The notes beneath the pieces are model-generated. The model made no database searches and was not told the origin of the DNA. It saw only the letters and a program-made list of their open reading frames with translations. Position numbers and translations under genes: made by a program. Shown here piece by piece: positions 30,077-39,362 of a stretch of 64,000 nt of DNA. Within the stretch, counting starts at the first letter, position 1. Each line of letters opens with the position of its first letter. Source of the DNA: Moritella marina ATCC 15381 (GTDB lineage Bacteria > Pseudomonadota > Gammaproteobacteria > Enterobacterales > Moritellaceae); contig NZ_CP044399.1 in NCBI RefSeq assembly GCF_008931805.1, positions 1,426,001 to 1,490,000 on the forward strand. The letters run 5' to 3'.

Positions 30077-30886
30077 TTAACCTCCAAAAATTCTGCTTAA
30101 AAAGCCTTTCTTCTCAACTGTCAGAAAACGAAATTCGCGTTCTTCGCCTAAGATTCTTGCTACCGTATCAGCATAAGCTTGGCCAGCATCACTTTCAGTG
30201 TCCAAGATCACAGGTTGACCACTATTTGACGCTTTAAGTACTGCGCTTGATTCAGGAATGACACCTGCAAGTGGCACAGCTAAAATCTCGGTAATGTTTT
30301 CAACACTTAACATATCACCACGTTCCACGCGTTCTGGCACATAGCGAGTAATAAGCAGGTGTTCTTTTATTGGTTCAAGAGCAAGCTCTGCTCGTCGAGA
30401 ACGGCTTTGTAACATGCCGATAATACGGTCTGAATCGCGCACAGAAGAGACTTCAGGGTTTGTCGTGATAATAGCAATATCTGCAAAGTATAAGGCCATC
30501 ATTGCACCAGCTTCGATGCCTGCCGGTGAATCACAGACAATGTAGTCATGATTTTCTGCAAGTTGGTCTAAAATCTTGCCAACACCTTCTTTTGTTAGCG
30601 CGTCTTTATCACGTGTTTGTGAAGCCGGTAAGATATACAGGTTATCTACACGTTTATCTTTAATTAATGCTTGAGATAAATTTGCTTCACCGTTGATCAC
30701 ATTTACAAAGTCATACACAACACGGCGTTCACAGCCCATGATTAAGTCTAAATTACGTAAACCGATATCGAAATCGATAACAACAGTTCTTTTCCCTTGC
30801 ATTGCGAGTCCAGTAGCAATCGCAGCGCTGGTTGTTGTTTTACCTACGCCACCTTTACCGGATGTTACGACAATAATTTCAGCCAT
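30077..30886 (-). CDS. minD: Septum site-determining ATPase MinD
   Basis: Membrane-binding ParA-type ATPase that carries MinC (269 aa). Deviant Walker A is [13 protein letters not shown], and [10 protein letters not shown] and VCDSPAGIE are conserved. The C-terminal amphipathic membrane-targeting sequence [11 protein letters not shown] is intact. Lies 15 nt after minC. Confidence 0.97.
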   Translation of the reverse strand: MAEIIVVTSGKGGVGKTTTSAAIATGLAMQGKRTVVIDFDIGLRNLDLIMGCERRVVYDFVNVINGEANLSQALIKDKRVDNLYILPASQTRDKDALTKEGVGKILDQLAENHDYIVCDSPAGIEAGAMMALYFADIAIITTNPEVSSVRDSDRIIGMLQSRSRRAELALEPIKEHLLITRYVPERVERGDMLSVENITEILAVPLAGVIPESSAVLKASNSGQPVILDTESDAGQAYADTVARILGEEREFRFLTVEKKGFLSRIFGG

Positions 30887-30901
30887 TTTAATTCCTTGAA
30901 T

Positions 30902-31618
30902 TTAATCGAACTTTGTAATTTCTAATTTGTTATTTATGCAATTTATCTGAGCTTGTTTATTTAAAAATTCAGCTTGTACTGCATCGCTTAAAATATAAGT
31001 GCCATTAATTGACAATAATTCGGGGTCTAATTTATTACAAAAAATCTGGGCGCTATCGTCACCTTTAGCACCCGCAATAGCACGTCCACGTAACGCGCCA
31101 TAAATATGAATAGAGCCATCAGCAATAACTTCAGCACCTGCGCTGATATTACCAAGGATAGTTAAGGATGCGTCCTGTGCATAAATTTGTTGGCCAGAGC
31201 GTATCTGCCCTTTATGTACAACTGTTTTTGTTACCGACTTTTCAACAATGACAGTCTGTACTTCTGGCTTAATTTGAGCCGCCGGTACCAGTTTAGTTGC
31301 GGTATTTTTGGCCGTATTTGATATAACTGAAAGCCCAGCCTCACGCACTACTAATTTTTGTTCTGCCGTTTGGCAGCCTTCAATACCAACTAAGTTCATG
31401 CCGTTTTGCGTAATAACCTGCTGGATTGTAAAAAAATCAATGTCTTCAGCTAAGTTGGCGACATTCACAACAACCGGTGCAGATTTAAAGAATGCAGGCG
31501 CTTGACTTACTTTATCAGCAATAAAGGTGTGAAGATTAACCATTGCCGCATCATTTTCGATATGAATGACCGAAAGCGTAAAGCTAGTCCCTTTAAATTT
31601 GATTGACTGTTCTGCCAT
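30902..31618 (-). CDS. minC: Septum formation inhibitor MinC
   Basis: FtsZ antagonist, 238 aa. N-terminal FtsZ-binding domain (MAEQSIKFKGTSFTLSVIHI), a linker, then the C-terminal beta-helix that binds MinD (GQIRSGQQIYAQ, LTILGNISAGAEVIADGSIHIYG, GRAIAGAKG). AGGAAA lies upstream of the ATG. First gene of minCDE. Confidence 0.94.
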   Translation of the reverse strand: MAEQSIKFKGTSFTLSVIHIENDAAMVNLHTFIADKVSQAPAFFKSAPVVVNVANLAEDIDFFTIQQVITQNGMNLVGIEGCQTAEQKLVVREAGLSVISNTAKNTATKLVPAAQIKPEVQTVIVEKSVTKTVVHKGQIRSGQQIYAQDASLTILGNISAGAEVIADGSIHIYGALRGRAIAGAKGDDSAQIFCNKLDPELLSINGTYILSDAVQAEFLNKQAQINCINNKLEITKFD

Positions 31619-31746
31619 GGATATTTCCTGATTGCTTAGTTTTTATGCCTGTTTTAGTATTTATCGTTATAGCACTTAGATAAATCATTATGCCATGTTA
31701 TATTTTACTCGTAAAATAGGCAAGTTTATAACTTAAGAGAAACGCA

Positions 31747-32025
31747 ATGCTTTGTTCAATATATAAAACAAATAAAAAAGAAGGGATGTATTTATTTATC
31801 TCCCGTCGCGACGATTTTAGCCAAGTTCCTGAAACTTTAATGGGAATGTTCGGTCAACCTAAGTTAGTTGTAACCATGAATTTAACAGAAACACGTTCTT
31901 TAGCGTTTGCTGATTCAAAATTGGTGCTAGAAGATCTAACGACAAAAGGCTTTTATTTACAAATGCCGCCTCCGCCAGTTGATCACTTAGTTGAATACAA
32001 AGCGTGGCGTGATAGTAATAAATAA
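31747..32025 (+). CDS. ycgL: YcgL domain-containing protein
   Basis: A 92-aa protein of the YcgL family: MLCSIYKTNKKEGMYLFI, DDFSQVPETLMGMFGQP and the C-terminal GFYLQMPPPP motif. Biochemical role not established. It is divergent from minC, as in enterics, and heads a run of five plus-strand genes. Confidence 0.9.
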   Translation: MLCSIYKTNKKEGMYLFISRRDDFSQVPETLMGMFGQPKLVVTMNLTETRSLAFADSKLVLEDLTTKGFYLQMPPPPVDHLVEYKAWRDSNK

Positions 32026-32061
32026 TAGCATCATTATCTAAATGTATTATAAGGAGATAAA

Positions 32062-33024
32062 ATGAAATTAGCAGGATTAGTATTATTTGCTTTAAGTACA
32101 TCAGCGGTATCAGCTAAACCGACATTTGATGAGTATTTATCTACCTTACGAACGGAATCTGAGACGCTAGGGTTGAGCTCGGAAACTCTTGACGATGCAT
32201 TTGCTTCGATTAAATACCGCGAAAAGACCATTGCGCACGATAAAGCGCAGCCTGAACGTAAAAAAATAACCCTCGATGCTTATATCCCAAGAGCCGTTCC
32301 TAAATGGAAAATTGCTGTAGCTCGTAAGCACTATGACGAAAATATTGAGCTTTTACAGCGCATAGGCAAAGACTTTGGGGTTCAACCACGCTTTATTATC
32401 GCGTTGTGGGGCGTTGAAACAAATTTCGGTAATTACACTGGCAATTTCTCTACGTTATCGGCATTAGCGACACTTGCCTATGATGGTCGACGTGAAGCAT
32501 TCTTTAAAAAAGAATTATTCGCGGCCTTAAAAATTATAGATGAAGGTCACATCACTACCGAGAATATGAAAGGTTCGTGGGCTGGAGCAATGGGGCAAGT
32601 ACAGTTCATGCCATCTTCATTTAATGCCTATGCGATCGATTATAATAACGATGGTAAAAAGGATATTTGGAATAGCAAAGAAGACGCTTTGGCATCTGCA
32701 GCAAATTATCTAAAACAAGCTAATTGGGATGACACTTATACTTGGGGTCGCCAAGTTAAATTACCTGCGAACTACGATGCAGATATATCTGGATTGAAAG
32801 TGACCAAGAAATTAGCTGAGTGGCAAGATTTAGGGATCAGAACATTTGAAGGGAAGTCTTTACCAAATGTTGATCTTGATGCATCACTTGTCATGCCGGA
32901 CGGCGTGAAAGGACGCGCATACTTAGCTTATAACAACTATAAAAGTATTATGCGTTGGAACCGGTCAGATTATTTTGCTACATCGGTAGCGCATTTATCA
33001 GACGCAATTAAATTCAGGGATTGA
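32062..33024 (+). CDS. Lytic murein transglycosylase, MltB family
   Basis: Periplasmic peptidoglycan-cleaving enzyme (320 aa). Signal peptide MKLAGLVLFALSTSAVSA without a lipobox, so a soluble rather than lipidated form. The SLT_2 catalytic glutamate is Glu119 in ALWGVETNFG; supporting motifs are SWAGAMGQVQFMPSSF and DYNNDGKKDIW. The C-terminal peptidoglycan-binding domain of some relatives is absent. AAGGAG precedes the ATG. Confidence 0.92.
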   Translation: MKLAGLVLFALSTSAVSAKPTFDEYLSTLRTESETLGLSSETLDDAFASIKYREKTIAHDKAQPERKKITLDAYIPRAVPKWKIAVARKHYDENIELLQRIGKDFGVQPRFIIALWGVETNFGNYTGNFSTLSALATLAYDGRREAFFKKELFAALKIIDEGHITTENMKGSWAGAMGQVQFMPSSFNAYAIDYNNDGKKDIWNSKEDALASAANYLKQANWDDTYTWGRQVKLPANYDADISGLKVTKKLAEWQDLGIRTFEGKSLPNVDLDASLVMPDGVKGRAYLAYNNYKSIMRWNRSDYFATSVAHLSDAIKFRD

Positions 33025-33028
33025 AAAG

Positions 33029-33697
33029 ATGGACACGCTTTATCAGCACCAAGCACTAAATAACGACAAATTATCACTGCCTGTTGGCAAAATTGTCTGT
33101 ATTGGCCGTAATTACCTTGATCACATACGTGAGCTTGGTAATGAGGTACCAGAACAAGCTTTACTGTTTATCAAGCCTGCAACATCATTAGTTGCACTGG
33201 ATAAACCGTTACCACTACCTGTTAATTTAGGTGGGTGTCACAATGAGCTAGAGTTGGCGTTATTAATTAAGTCGCCTATTACCAAAGGTACACCAATTGT
33301 GCTTGCAGAATTAATTTGGGGTGTTGGCTTAGGGCTTGATCTTACTTTACGTGATTTACAAGCGTCACTAAAGTCCCAAGGGCATCCTTGGGAAAGAGCT
33401 AAAGCATTCGATAAAGCCTGTCCGATATCGTCCTTTGTACCGTTTGCTGAATTTGACGACCTGAATAATATTGACTTTACGTTAACGGTTAATAAACAGG
33501 TTCGACAGCAGGGGTGTACTGCAAATATGATGCGTTCGATAGAGTCATTGTTAACTGAAATTACATCATGCTTTACCTTGTTACCTGGGGATATAGTATT
33601 AACAGGTACGCCAGCGGGTGTCGGGGTGTTAAATTCTGGCGATAAGCTTGCATTAACACTAGCAAACCGTTATAAGTTCGGCTGCAAGTTCATTTAG
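33029..33697 (+). CDS. ycgM: Fumarylacetoacetate hydrolase family protein (YcgM)
   Basis: A 222-aa protein of the FAH fold. Metal-site motifs are visible: CIGRNYLDHIRELGNEVPEQ, FIKPATSL, NELELALLI, and GLDLTLRDLQ and LTGTPAGVGVL. Relatives are acylpyruvase or oxaloacetate tautomerase/decarboxylase-type enzymes; the substrate is not fixed by sequence. It starts 4 nt after the transglycosylase. Confidence 0.88.
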   Translation: MDTLYQHQALNNDKLSLPVGKIVCIGRNYLDHIRELGNEVPEQALLFIKPATSLVALDKPLPLPVNLGGCHNELELALLIKSPITKGTPIVLAELIWGVGLGLDLTLRDLQASLKSQGHPWERAKAFDKACPISSFVPFAEFDDLNNIDFTLTVNKQVRQQGCTANMMRSIESLLTEITSCFTLLPGDIVLTGTPAGVGVLNSGDKLALTLANRYKFGCKFI

Positions 33698-33708
33698 AGA
33701 TTAATTAC

Positions 33709-34143
33709 ATGGTTGAAAAATTTTGGCAGACTAAAACACTCGCTAAAATGACAGAAGCAGAATGGGAATCACTCTGCGATGGATGTGGTAAGTGTTGTTT
33801 ACATAAAATAATTGAAGATGAATCAGAAGAAATTCATTTTACCAATGTTGCTTGTGAACTATTAAACACGAAAACATGTCGCTGTAAGAAATATGAAAAG
33901 CGATTTAAATACGTTTCAGACTGCTTTAAAGTCACACTTGATGACATTGAGGCATTTCACTGGTTACCTGAAACATGTGCTTACAAGCGTCTTTTAGAAG
34001 GCAATGATATACCAGAATGGCATCCACTACTGACTGGCAGCCAATCAGAGATGCACAAATTAGGGTATTCAATTCGTGGTAAGGCGGTTGCTGAATCACA
34101 AGCTGGTGATTTAGAAGATCATATTATTACGTTTAAATTATAA
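33709..34143 (+). CDS. ycgN: YcgN family cysteine-cluster protein
   Basis: A 144-aa protein of the UPF0260/YcgN family, with a zinc/iron-chelating type cysteine cluster (CDGCGKCCLHKI, then CELLNTKTCRCKKYEKR and DCFKV). Function unknown. Same order as in E. coli (ycgL-ycgM-ycgN). Confidence 0.9.
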   Translation: MVEKFWQTKTLAKMTEAEWESLCDGCGKCCLHKIIEDESEEIHFTNVACELLNTKTCRCKKYEKRFKYVSDCFKVTLDDIEAFHWLPETCAYKRLLEGNDIPEWHPLLTGSQSEMHKLGYSIRGKAVAESQAGDLEDHIITFKL

Positions 34144-34158
34144 CTTTTTGGGAATGAT

Positions 34159-34401
34159 ATGTCTGAATCTGTTCACGGTAGAGAAGTTGTTGCACTATTA
34201 GCAGCAACGCCAGCTGGTATGAGTGAAGTGGCGTTACTTGCATTAATCACGCAAGCGTACCCACTCAATTTATTCCATACATGCAAAGTTAAAGGCATGA
34301 ATAAAAACCAAATCTTAGTAAATATGATGACGAAAGGTCGTATTGTCGAGTCAGATGGTATTTTAACTGCTCAAACAAGTTGTGGTTGTAAAAAAAACTA
34401 A
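34159..34401 (+). CDS. yecH: YecH family (DUF2492) putative metal-binding protein
   Basis: An 80-aa protein with the YecH pattern: an opening VHGREVVALL, FHTCKVKGMN in the middle, and a C-terminal CGCKKN. Conserved His and Cys residues suggest metal binding; function is unproven. Last gene before a strong terminator. Confidence 0.8.
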   Translation: MSESVHGREVVALLAATPAGMSEVALLALITQAYPLNLFHTCKVKGMNKNQILVNMMTKGRIVESDGILTAQTSCGCKKN

Positions 34402-34432
34402 AAATAAGGGACATGTGTTGTCCCTTATTTTT
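34400..34432 (+). terminator. Terminator after yecH
   Basis: Perfect 14-bp stem AAAAATAAGGGACA / TGTCCCTTATTTTT with a 5-nt loop. Confidence 0.92.
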
Positions 34433-34548
34433 ACCTTTGAAATTAGACCATCATGCAATAGTGATCCTACTACTTAGACCGCCGACGTTAACTCTAACGC
34501 TTAGACGAACCTTCATCAAAGCATTAGATTTCATCAATTAGCAGTTAG

Positions 34549-35943
34549 CTAGTTAAGGGCTTCTAACAAATCACCGATCTTTTCAATTTGTATTATTTTA
34601 GCGCCATTTACTTCCATCGATTTGTGATAATTAGCCTTTGGAATATATATCACCTCAAAGCCATGCTTAATCGCTTCGTTTACACGTGGCACACCACCAT
34701 TAATCGGTCTTACTTCACCGCTTAACGAAATCTCACCCATAAAACAATGTTTACGGGACATTTCCTTGTCATTTAGCGAACTAATAAGGGATGCTGCGAT
34801 GGCTAAATCAGCACTGGTATCCGTTTCGGGTAATTTCAGACCACCTACTAAGTTAACGTAGACGTCATGAAACAATTTAATACGTCCGTGTTTACGCAGC
34901 ACTGCAGTGATCATTTTAAGACGGTTAAAGCTCAGGCCAATACTGACACGTTGTTGATTTTCAGCTTCACATTCTGACACTAAGCACTGTACTTCGAGTA
35001 GCAAGTTACGATTACCATCGCGAATACAGGTAATCGCAGAGCCGGCAACATTTTCGTCAGCACCTGATAGGAACAACTTACTTGGGTTATCCACCGACAA
35101 CATACCTTTACTGTGCATCTGGAAGATACCAACTTGGTCAACGTCACCAAAACGGTTTTTACTCGCACGGATAGTTCGAATAATACTGTCGTTAACTTCA
35201 ATGTGGAGCAGGGTATCAACAATATGCTCTAAGGTCTTAGGACCCGCTAGATCACTGCCTTTTGTCACGTGACCAATAATGATCAAGGTAATACCGTGTT
35301 GTTTGGAAAATCTGCTTAACTCCTGCGCGCAACCTTTTACTTGGCTAACAGAACCCGCGCTGCCGTTACAATGTTCGCTTTCAAGTGCTTGAATCGAGTC
35401 AATGATAAGGAATTTAACTTTCGCCTCTAGCGCGCGTTCCATGATGTTTGACACTATGTATTCAGACATCAGTAGCAAGTTATCTTCAATGAAATCGATC
35501 TTCAAACGTTCAATTGCACGACTTTTGAATTGCTCAAGACTTTCTTCGGCGGTGCAATACATGGAAACCATTTGTTTACTTAAGTTTGCGCACAGCTGAG
35601 TGAGTATCGTTGTTTTACCTGCACCAGGGTCACCAGAGATTAGCACGATTGAACCTACTGTGAGGCCGTTACCGAGCACGCGGTCTAATTCACCTATCTG
35701 AGTATCAATCTTGTTTAATTCAACATGTGATACTTCAGACATCTTTTTAACGGTGTTACCGAGCGTTCCAGCGTAACCACCTTGGGATGCAATCATGCGC
35801 TGCTGACTTGGTAGGCTGGCTTCTTTAAATTCAGCGAGGGTATTCCAAGCTTTACAGGCATTACATTGTCCTTGCCAGCGCGGAAAATTAGCGCCACATT
35901 CAGAACAGAGGAAACTTACTTTAGTTTTAGGTGTTTTAGCCAT
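34549..35943 (-). CDS. radA: DNA repair protein RadA (Sms)
   Basis: RecA-related branch-migration helicase acting in recombinational repair (464 aa). N-terminal zinc finger with Cys13, Cys16, Cys27, Cys30 (FLCSECGANFPRWQGQCNAC), Walker A GDPGAGKTT, the RadA-specific KNRFG motif, and a C-terminal Lon-protease-like domain (about aa 290-464, GEISLSGEVRPI). Single gene with no close partner. Confidence 0.96.
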   Translation of the reverse strand: MAKTPKTKVSFLCSECGANFPRWQGQCNACKAWNTLAEFKEASLPSQQRMIASQGGYAGTLGNTVKKMSEVSHVELNKIDTQIGELDRVLGNGLTVGSIVLISGDPGAGKTTILTQLCANLSKQMVSMYCTAEESLEQFKSRAIERLKIDFIEDNLLLMSEYIVSNIMERALEAKVKFLIIDSIQALESEHCNGSAGSVSQVKGCAQELSRFSKQHGITLIIIGHVTKGSDLAGPKTLEHIVDTLLHIEVNDSIIRTIRASKNRFGDVDQVGIFQMHSKGMLSVDNPSKLFLSGADENVAGSAITCIRDGNRNLLLEVQCLVSECEAENQQRVSIGLSFNRLKMITAVLRKHGRIKLFHDVYVNLVGGLKLPETDTSADLAIAASLISSLNDKEMSRKHCFMGEISLSGEVRPINGGVPRVNEAIKHGFEVIYIPKANYHKSMEVNGAKIIQIEKIGDLLEALN

Positions 35944-36039
35944 GATTTAACTACAATTTAACTATAAAAAAATACTCATGCCATAATGATAGCATGAGTA
36001 CATGGATGTATATACAGTTATTAAGGAGAGCTGATTACA

Positions 36040-37266
36040 TTACAAACTTTTCTTCGCAGGTAAAACAGCATTCGCTAAAATCATGCCCGCAAGGATCGCA
36101 ATGAAGATCATAAAGACAAAACCACTGTCATTGATGTTATTTATTATTTCATGCCCGGATATATAAGTGTTTAAATCCATATAGGTACGACTACCAGGTA
36201 CTAACAAGACGATACCTTGTATTAATACAATTGATGCTGGTCTGTTTTTAATAATGGCATAAATATTACTAAATAAACCGGCTGCAAATGATCCAACAAA
36301 GGTACCAAGCGTAAAGCCTAGATATTGTGCAGCTACAGTACTCACCACATAGGCGATAAGCCCGGCTGCAATGCCCCAAAGCATATCTGATTTATGCACA
36401 TTAAAGGCCACTACGAGGCCTGTAGACAGCGTGACAACAGCGATGTAGTTTTTCCAATCAGGGAGGGCATAGCTCATATCTAAAACAAGTGGGTCAAGTG
36501 TCCAGATTAAGTTACCTATAGTGATACCTAATAACGCCCCAAAATAAAGTTTGAATAATAGCATCGTAGCATCAACTAACTTTGATGTACCTGAGACTAA
36601 ATCTTTATTGACTATTTCACTTAACGCGACCGTTAGTGCCAAGCCTGGAATGAAAATGATCACCGATGACAAGATGACAAACGGGACGTTGATATGTATA
36701 TCGAGACTAGCAATGAAACACGCTAATATGGCTGAAATAAATGGGGCGAAAAACTCTACAATCGATGCGAGTCGGGGTGAGTTTGCCGATAATTTGTATA
36801 AGATAAAGACTAAGAACGAGAATAGGAACGAGCTAATTATATCTAAGCTTGAAGAGGACAACAGCATTGCAAACGCACCACCGGTGACACACCAACCTAG
36901 CGCTTCCGTTTTGACACCATAAAAACTAGGCTGTTGTTTAGCCTCGATTAATAGTTCCATTGCTTGGTCGAGTGTGACTTGCGAGTCAACTACCTTTTCA
37001 ACGATTTCATCGATCGCTGCTAATTTACCAAGATCATTGCCAGATGGCTGAACCCGTACAATATGTGTGTGTTGATCATCAGGGTTACTTGAAAAAATGA
37101 AGGTAAAAGCCGTTGGTGTAACAAGAAAACTTGCTTCAATATTCCAGAATTTAGCCAAATTCATTAGGTGATTTTCAATTCGGTAACTCGTTGCGCCGCA
37201 ACGATGTAATGCAAGTCCAAGTTTAATAATAAAATTGATTTGCAGTTTATAAGTTTGACTGTGCAT
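36040..37266 (-). CDS. ThrE-type threonine/serine exporter family protein
   Basis: A 408-aa membrane protein. The N-terminal cytosolic part (about aa 1-120) resembles the ThrE/YjjP domain (LALHRCGATSYRIENHL, LVTPTAFTFIF). About ten hydrophobic spans follow, including a C-terminal YjjB-like half with GIVLLVPGSRTYMDL. The YjjP and YjjB parts are fused here, as in actinobacterial ThrE. Amino-acid efflux is inferred from the family; the substrate is not shown. Confidence 0.82.
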   Translation of the reverse strand: MHSQTYKLQINFIIKLGLALHRCGATSYRIENHLMNLAKFWNIEASFLVTPTAFTFIFSSNPDDQHTHIVRVQPSGNDLGKLAAIDEIVEKVVDSQVTLDQAMELLIEAKQQPSFYGVKTEALGWCVTGGAFAMLLSSSSLDIISSFLFSFLVFILYKLSANSPRLASIVEFFAPFISAILACFIASLDIHINVPFVILSSVIIFIPGLALTVALSEIVNKDLVSGTSKLVDATMLLFKLYFGALLGITIGNLIWTLDPLVLDMSYALPDWKNYIAVVTLSTGLVVAFNVHKSDMLWGIAAGLIAYVVSTVAAQYLGFTLGTFVGSFAAGLFSNIYAIIKNRPASIVLIQGIVLLVPGSRTYMDLNTYISGHEIINNINDSGFVFMIFIAILAGMILANAVLPAKKSL

Positions 37267-37510
37267 AGTTATATTCTGGAAAGTACAAAAGGATGTTTAT
37301 TTTAGTTCTATTTAAGTTAATTTGTTAGCTAAATTGTTGAATATTTTTAAATAAATTGAAATTAATTATGGGGGGCTATGTGATGAAGTTATTTTAAGGG
37401 AGAGAGCTAGGTTAGGTATCTGAAACTTTGGAATGTATCTTCTAATTTACCTCGATAATATATGCGTTATAAAATTTATATTGTATTAGTGGCTTCAAAA
37501 AGGGTTATTT

Positions 37511-38245
37511 ATGTCTAAAGTAATTACTGCAGCAAAACAAGTATGGTCTGCTAAAGATCAAATTACACGTAATATCTGGCTAGCTGGTCTAGGTGCCTAT
37601 GATAAAGGTTATGAATCTGCATCGAACACTGTGACAAAAAGCCAGTCAATCTTTGATGAACTTGTTGAGCGAGGCCGCAAATTAGAAGACGAGACAACGC
37701 TGACATTCTCGACTCAAAAAGATAAATTGGCATCTGCAAGCCAGAATGCTACAGATGCATTACAGGGCAAAGTACATAGCGCAGTAACAAGTTTGACGCA
37801 TATCGATGCGAATGCATTTGATAATATTATTAATAAAATAGAGCAAATCGAACTTGCATTGGCTGACGCTAAACAGCAGCCAGTAGATGCAGCTGCGGAA
37901 GTCGAAGCTGTACAAGAAGTGATCGCTAATGTTGAAGTTGCAGTGACAGAAAAAGTGACAGCCGTTGCAGCTGAAGTAACGTCTGTAGTAGAGAATGTTG
38001 CTGAAGCTGTATCTGAGGCAGTAAAGCAATCTGCACCAGTTGTTGAAAAAGCGGCTGATGCCGTGTCTGATGTTGTAACTCAAGCAGCGCCAGTTGTCGA
38101 AAGTGTGACGAATGCAGTAAAAGCGGTGGCGAAACCTGTTGTCGTTGAAGCGACAGAAGTAGCTGAAAAAATCGTAGCTGTTAAGCCAACGACTAAAAAA
38201 GTATCAAATCGTCGTGTAAAAAAAACAGTCGCAAAGAAAAAGTAA
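37511..38245 (+). CDS. Phasin-family protein with Ala/Val/Lys-rich tail
   Basis: A 244-aa protein. The first 110 residues match the polyhydroxyalkanoate granule-associated phasin pattern (QVWSAKDQITRNIWLAGLGAYDKGYE, SIFDELVERGRKLE). The rest is a low-complexity helical region of repeated EAVxxAAPVVExxxxAV units (about aa 125-220) ending in a very basic histone-H1-like tail (VSNRRVKKTVAKKK), which could bind DNA (inference). No PHA synthase, thiolase or reductase lies in the window. Confidence 0.78.
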   Translation: MSKVITAAKQVWSAKDQITRNIWLAGLGAYDKGYESASNTVTKSQSIFDELVERGRKLEDETTLTFSTQKDKLASASQNATDALQGKVHSAVTSLTHIDANAFDNIINKIEQIELALADAKQQPVDAAAEVEAVQEVIANVEVAVTEKVTAVAAEVTSVVENVAEAVSEAVKQSAPVVEKAADAVSDVVTQAAPVVESVTNAVKAVAKPVVVEATEVAEKIVAVKPTTKKVSNRRVKKTVAKKK

Positions 38246-38548
38246 TTTAAGTGACTTTAATTTAAGTACTGTAATATAAATAAACAGATTGTAGCGGTTA
38301 TTAAACTCGCCTCAATCTGTTTATGATTTTAACTACTGCCATTCATCAGTACTATCCCTCATTACATTTCTATTCATGTTGACTGCAAGGCTTAGTATCA
38401 GCTGCTTTATTGTTTATAATCATCCCTATAGCAAATTTAAATACGTATCACATTACACAAATTAATCGACTTAAACAGTCATTTCACCGTGCCTCAAAGA
38501 CACAAAAATGGTAAGGTTAATCTACGTATTATAATAAAGAGAAGTTAA
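38246..38548. other. Intergenic region phasin / cobB
   Basis: 303 bp holding the terminator-like hairpin at 38281-38323 and otherwise nothing I can support. Confidence 0.5.
38281..38323 (+). terminator. Probable terminator after the phasin gene
   Basis: Perfect 11-bp arms TAAACAGATTG / CAATCTGTTTA with a 21-nt loop, followed by TGATTTT. The long loop lowers confidence. Confidence 0.6.
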
Positions 38549-39274
38549 ATGTTTGACACCTATAACAACATAGTCATCCTCACTGGTTCTGGTATTTCAG
38601 CTGAGTCCGGTATTGAGACATTCCGTGCAAGTGATGGTTTATGGGCTAAACATCATATTGATGACATAGCAACTCTAGACGGTTACCGTAGAGATCCTGA
38701 GTTAGTTTATAGTTTTTATAATCAAAGGTTTAACCAATTATCCTTGCCAAGTATTCAACCAAATGATGCACATGTCGCATTGGCTGAATTACAAAAGAAT
38801 TATACCGGTAGTGTCACGATCGTTACCCAGAATATCGATAACCTGCATGAACGAGGTGGTGCACACAGTATCATTCATATGCATGGCGAATTAGTCAAAG
38901 CACGCTGCGAAAAAACTCAAAAATTGTTCTCGTATAAGCAATTGAGTAAAACGTTGAAATGTCCATGCTGTAAAGTGCAGGGCAACCTGCGTCCGCATGT
39001 TGTGTGGTTTAACGAAATGCCCCTCTTTATGAATGATATCTACAAAGCATTGAGTGATGCCGATCTTTTTATTGCCATTGGCACATCTGGATCTGTTTAT
39101 CCTGCGGCTGACTTCGTTAATGAAGCGAATAAAGCATGCGCGCACACGATCGAAATCAATCTTGATGCCACCCATATCTCTGATAATTTTAAAGAGCATC
39201 GAGTAGGTAAAGCGACAGAAGAAGTAAGAGAATTGGTTGAAGAGTTAATGGCTCGCGATAAACAATTTTTCTAA
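38549..39274 (+). CDS. cobB: NAD-dependent protein deacylase (sirtuin, CobB type)
   Basis: NAD-dependent lysine deacetylase/desuccinylase, 241 aa. Sirtuin motifs: LTGSGISAESGIETFR (usual GAGIS is GSGIS here), TQNIDNLHERGG, catalytic His in HMHGE, and GTSGSVYPAADF. The zinc site shows only CEKTQK and CPCC, similar to the reduced E. coli CobB site. LRPHVVWFNEMP matches the class III deacylase signature. Stand-alone gene. Confidence 0.92.
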   Translation: MFDTYNNIVILTGSGISAESGIETFRASDGLWAKHHIDDIATLDGYRRDPELVYSFYNQRFNQLSLPSIQPNDAHVALAELQKNYTGSVTIVTQNIDNLHERGGAHSIIHMHGELVKARCEKTQKLFSYKQLSKTLKCPCCKVQGNLRPHVVWFNEMPLFMNDIYKALSDADLFIAIGTSGSVYPAADFVNEANKACAHTIEINLDATHISDNFKEHRVGKATEEVRELVEELMARDKQFF

Positions 39275-39298
39275 AAATATGATTTATTAATTTGATCA

Positions 39299-39325
39299 AA
39301 AAAGGTGCATAAAATGCACCTTTTT
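39299..39325. terminator. Bidirectional terminator between cobB and potD
   Basis: GGTGCAT / ATGCACC with a 3-nt AAA loop, flanked by A5 and T5. Confidence 0.88.
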
Positions 39326-39362
39326 ATTATTTACTCTTTCTTTTCATACGACAGAAAAGATA

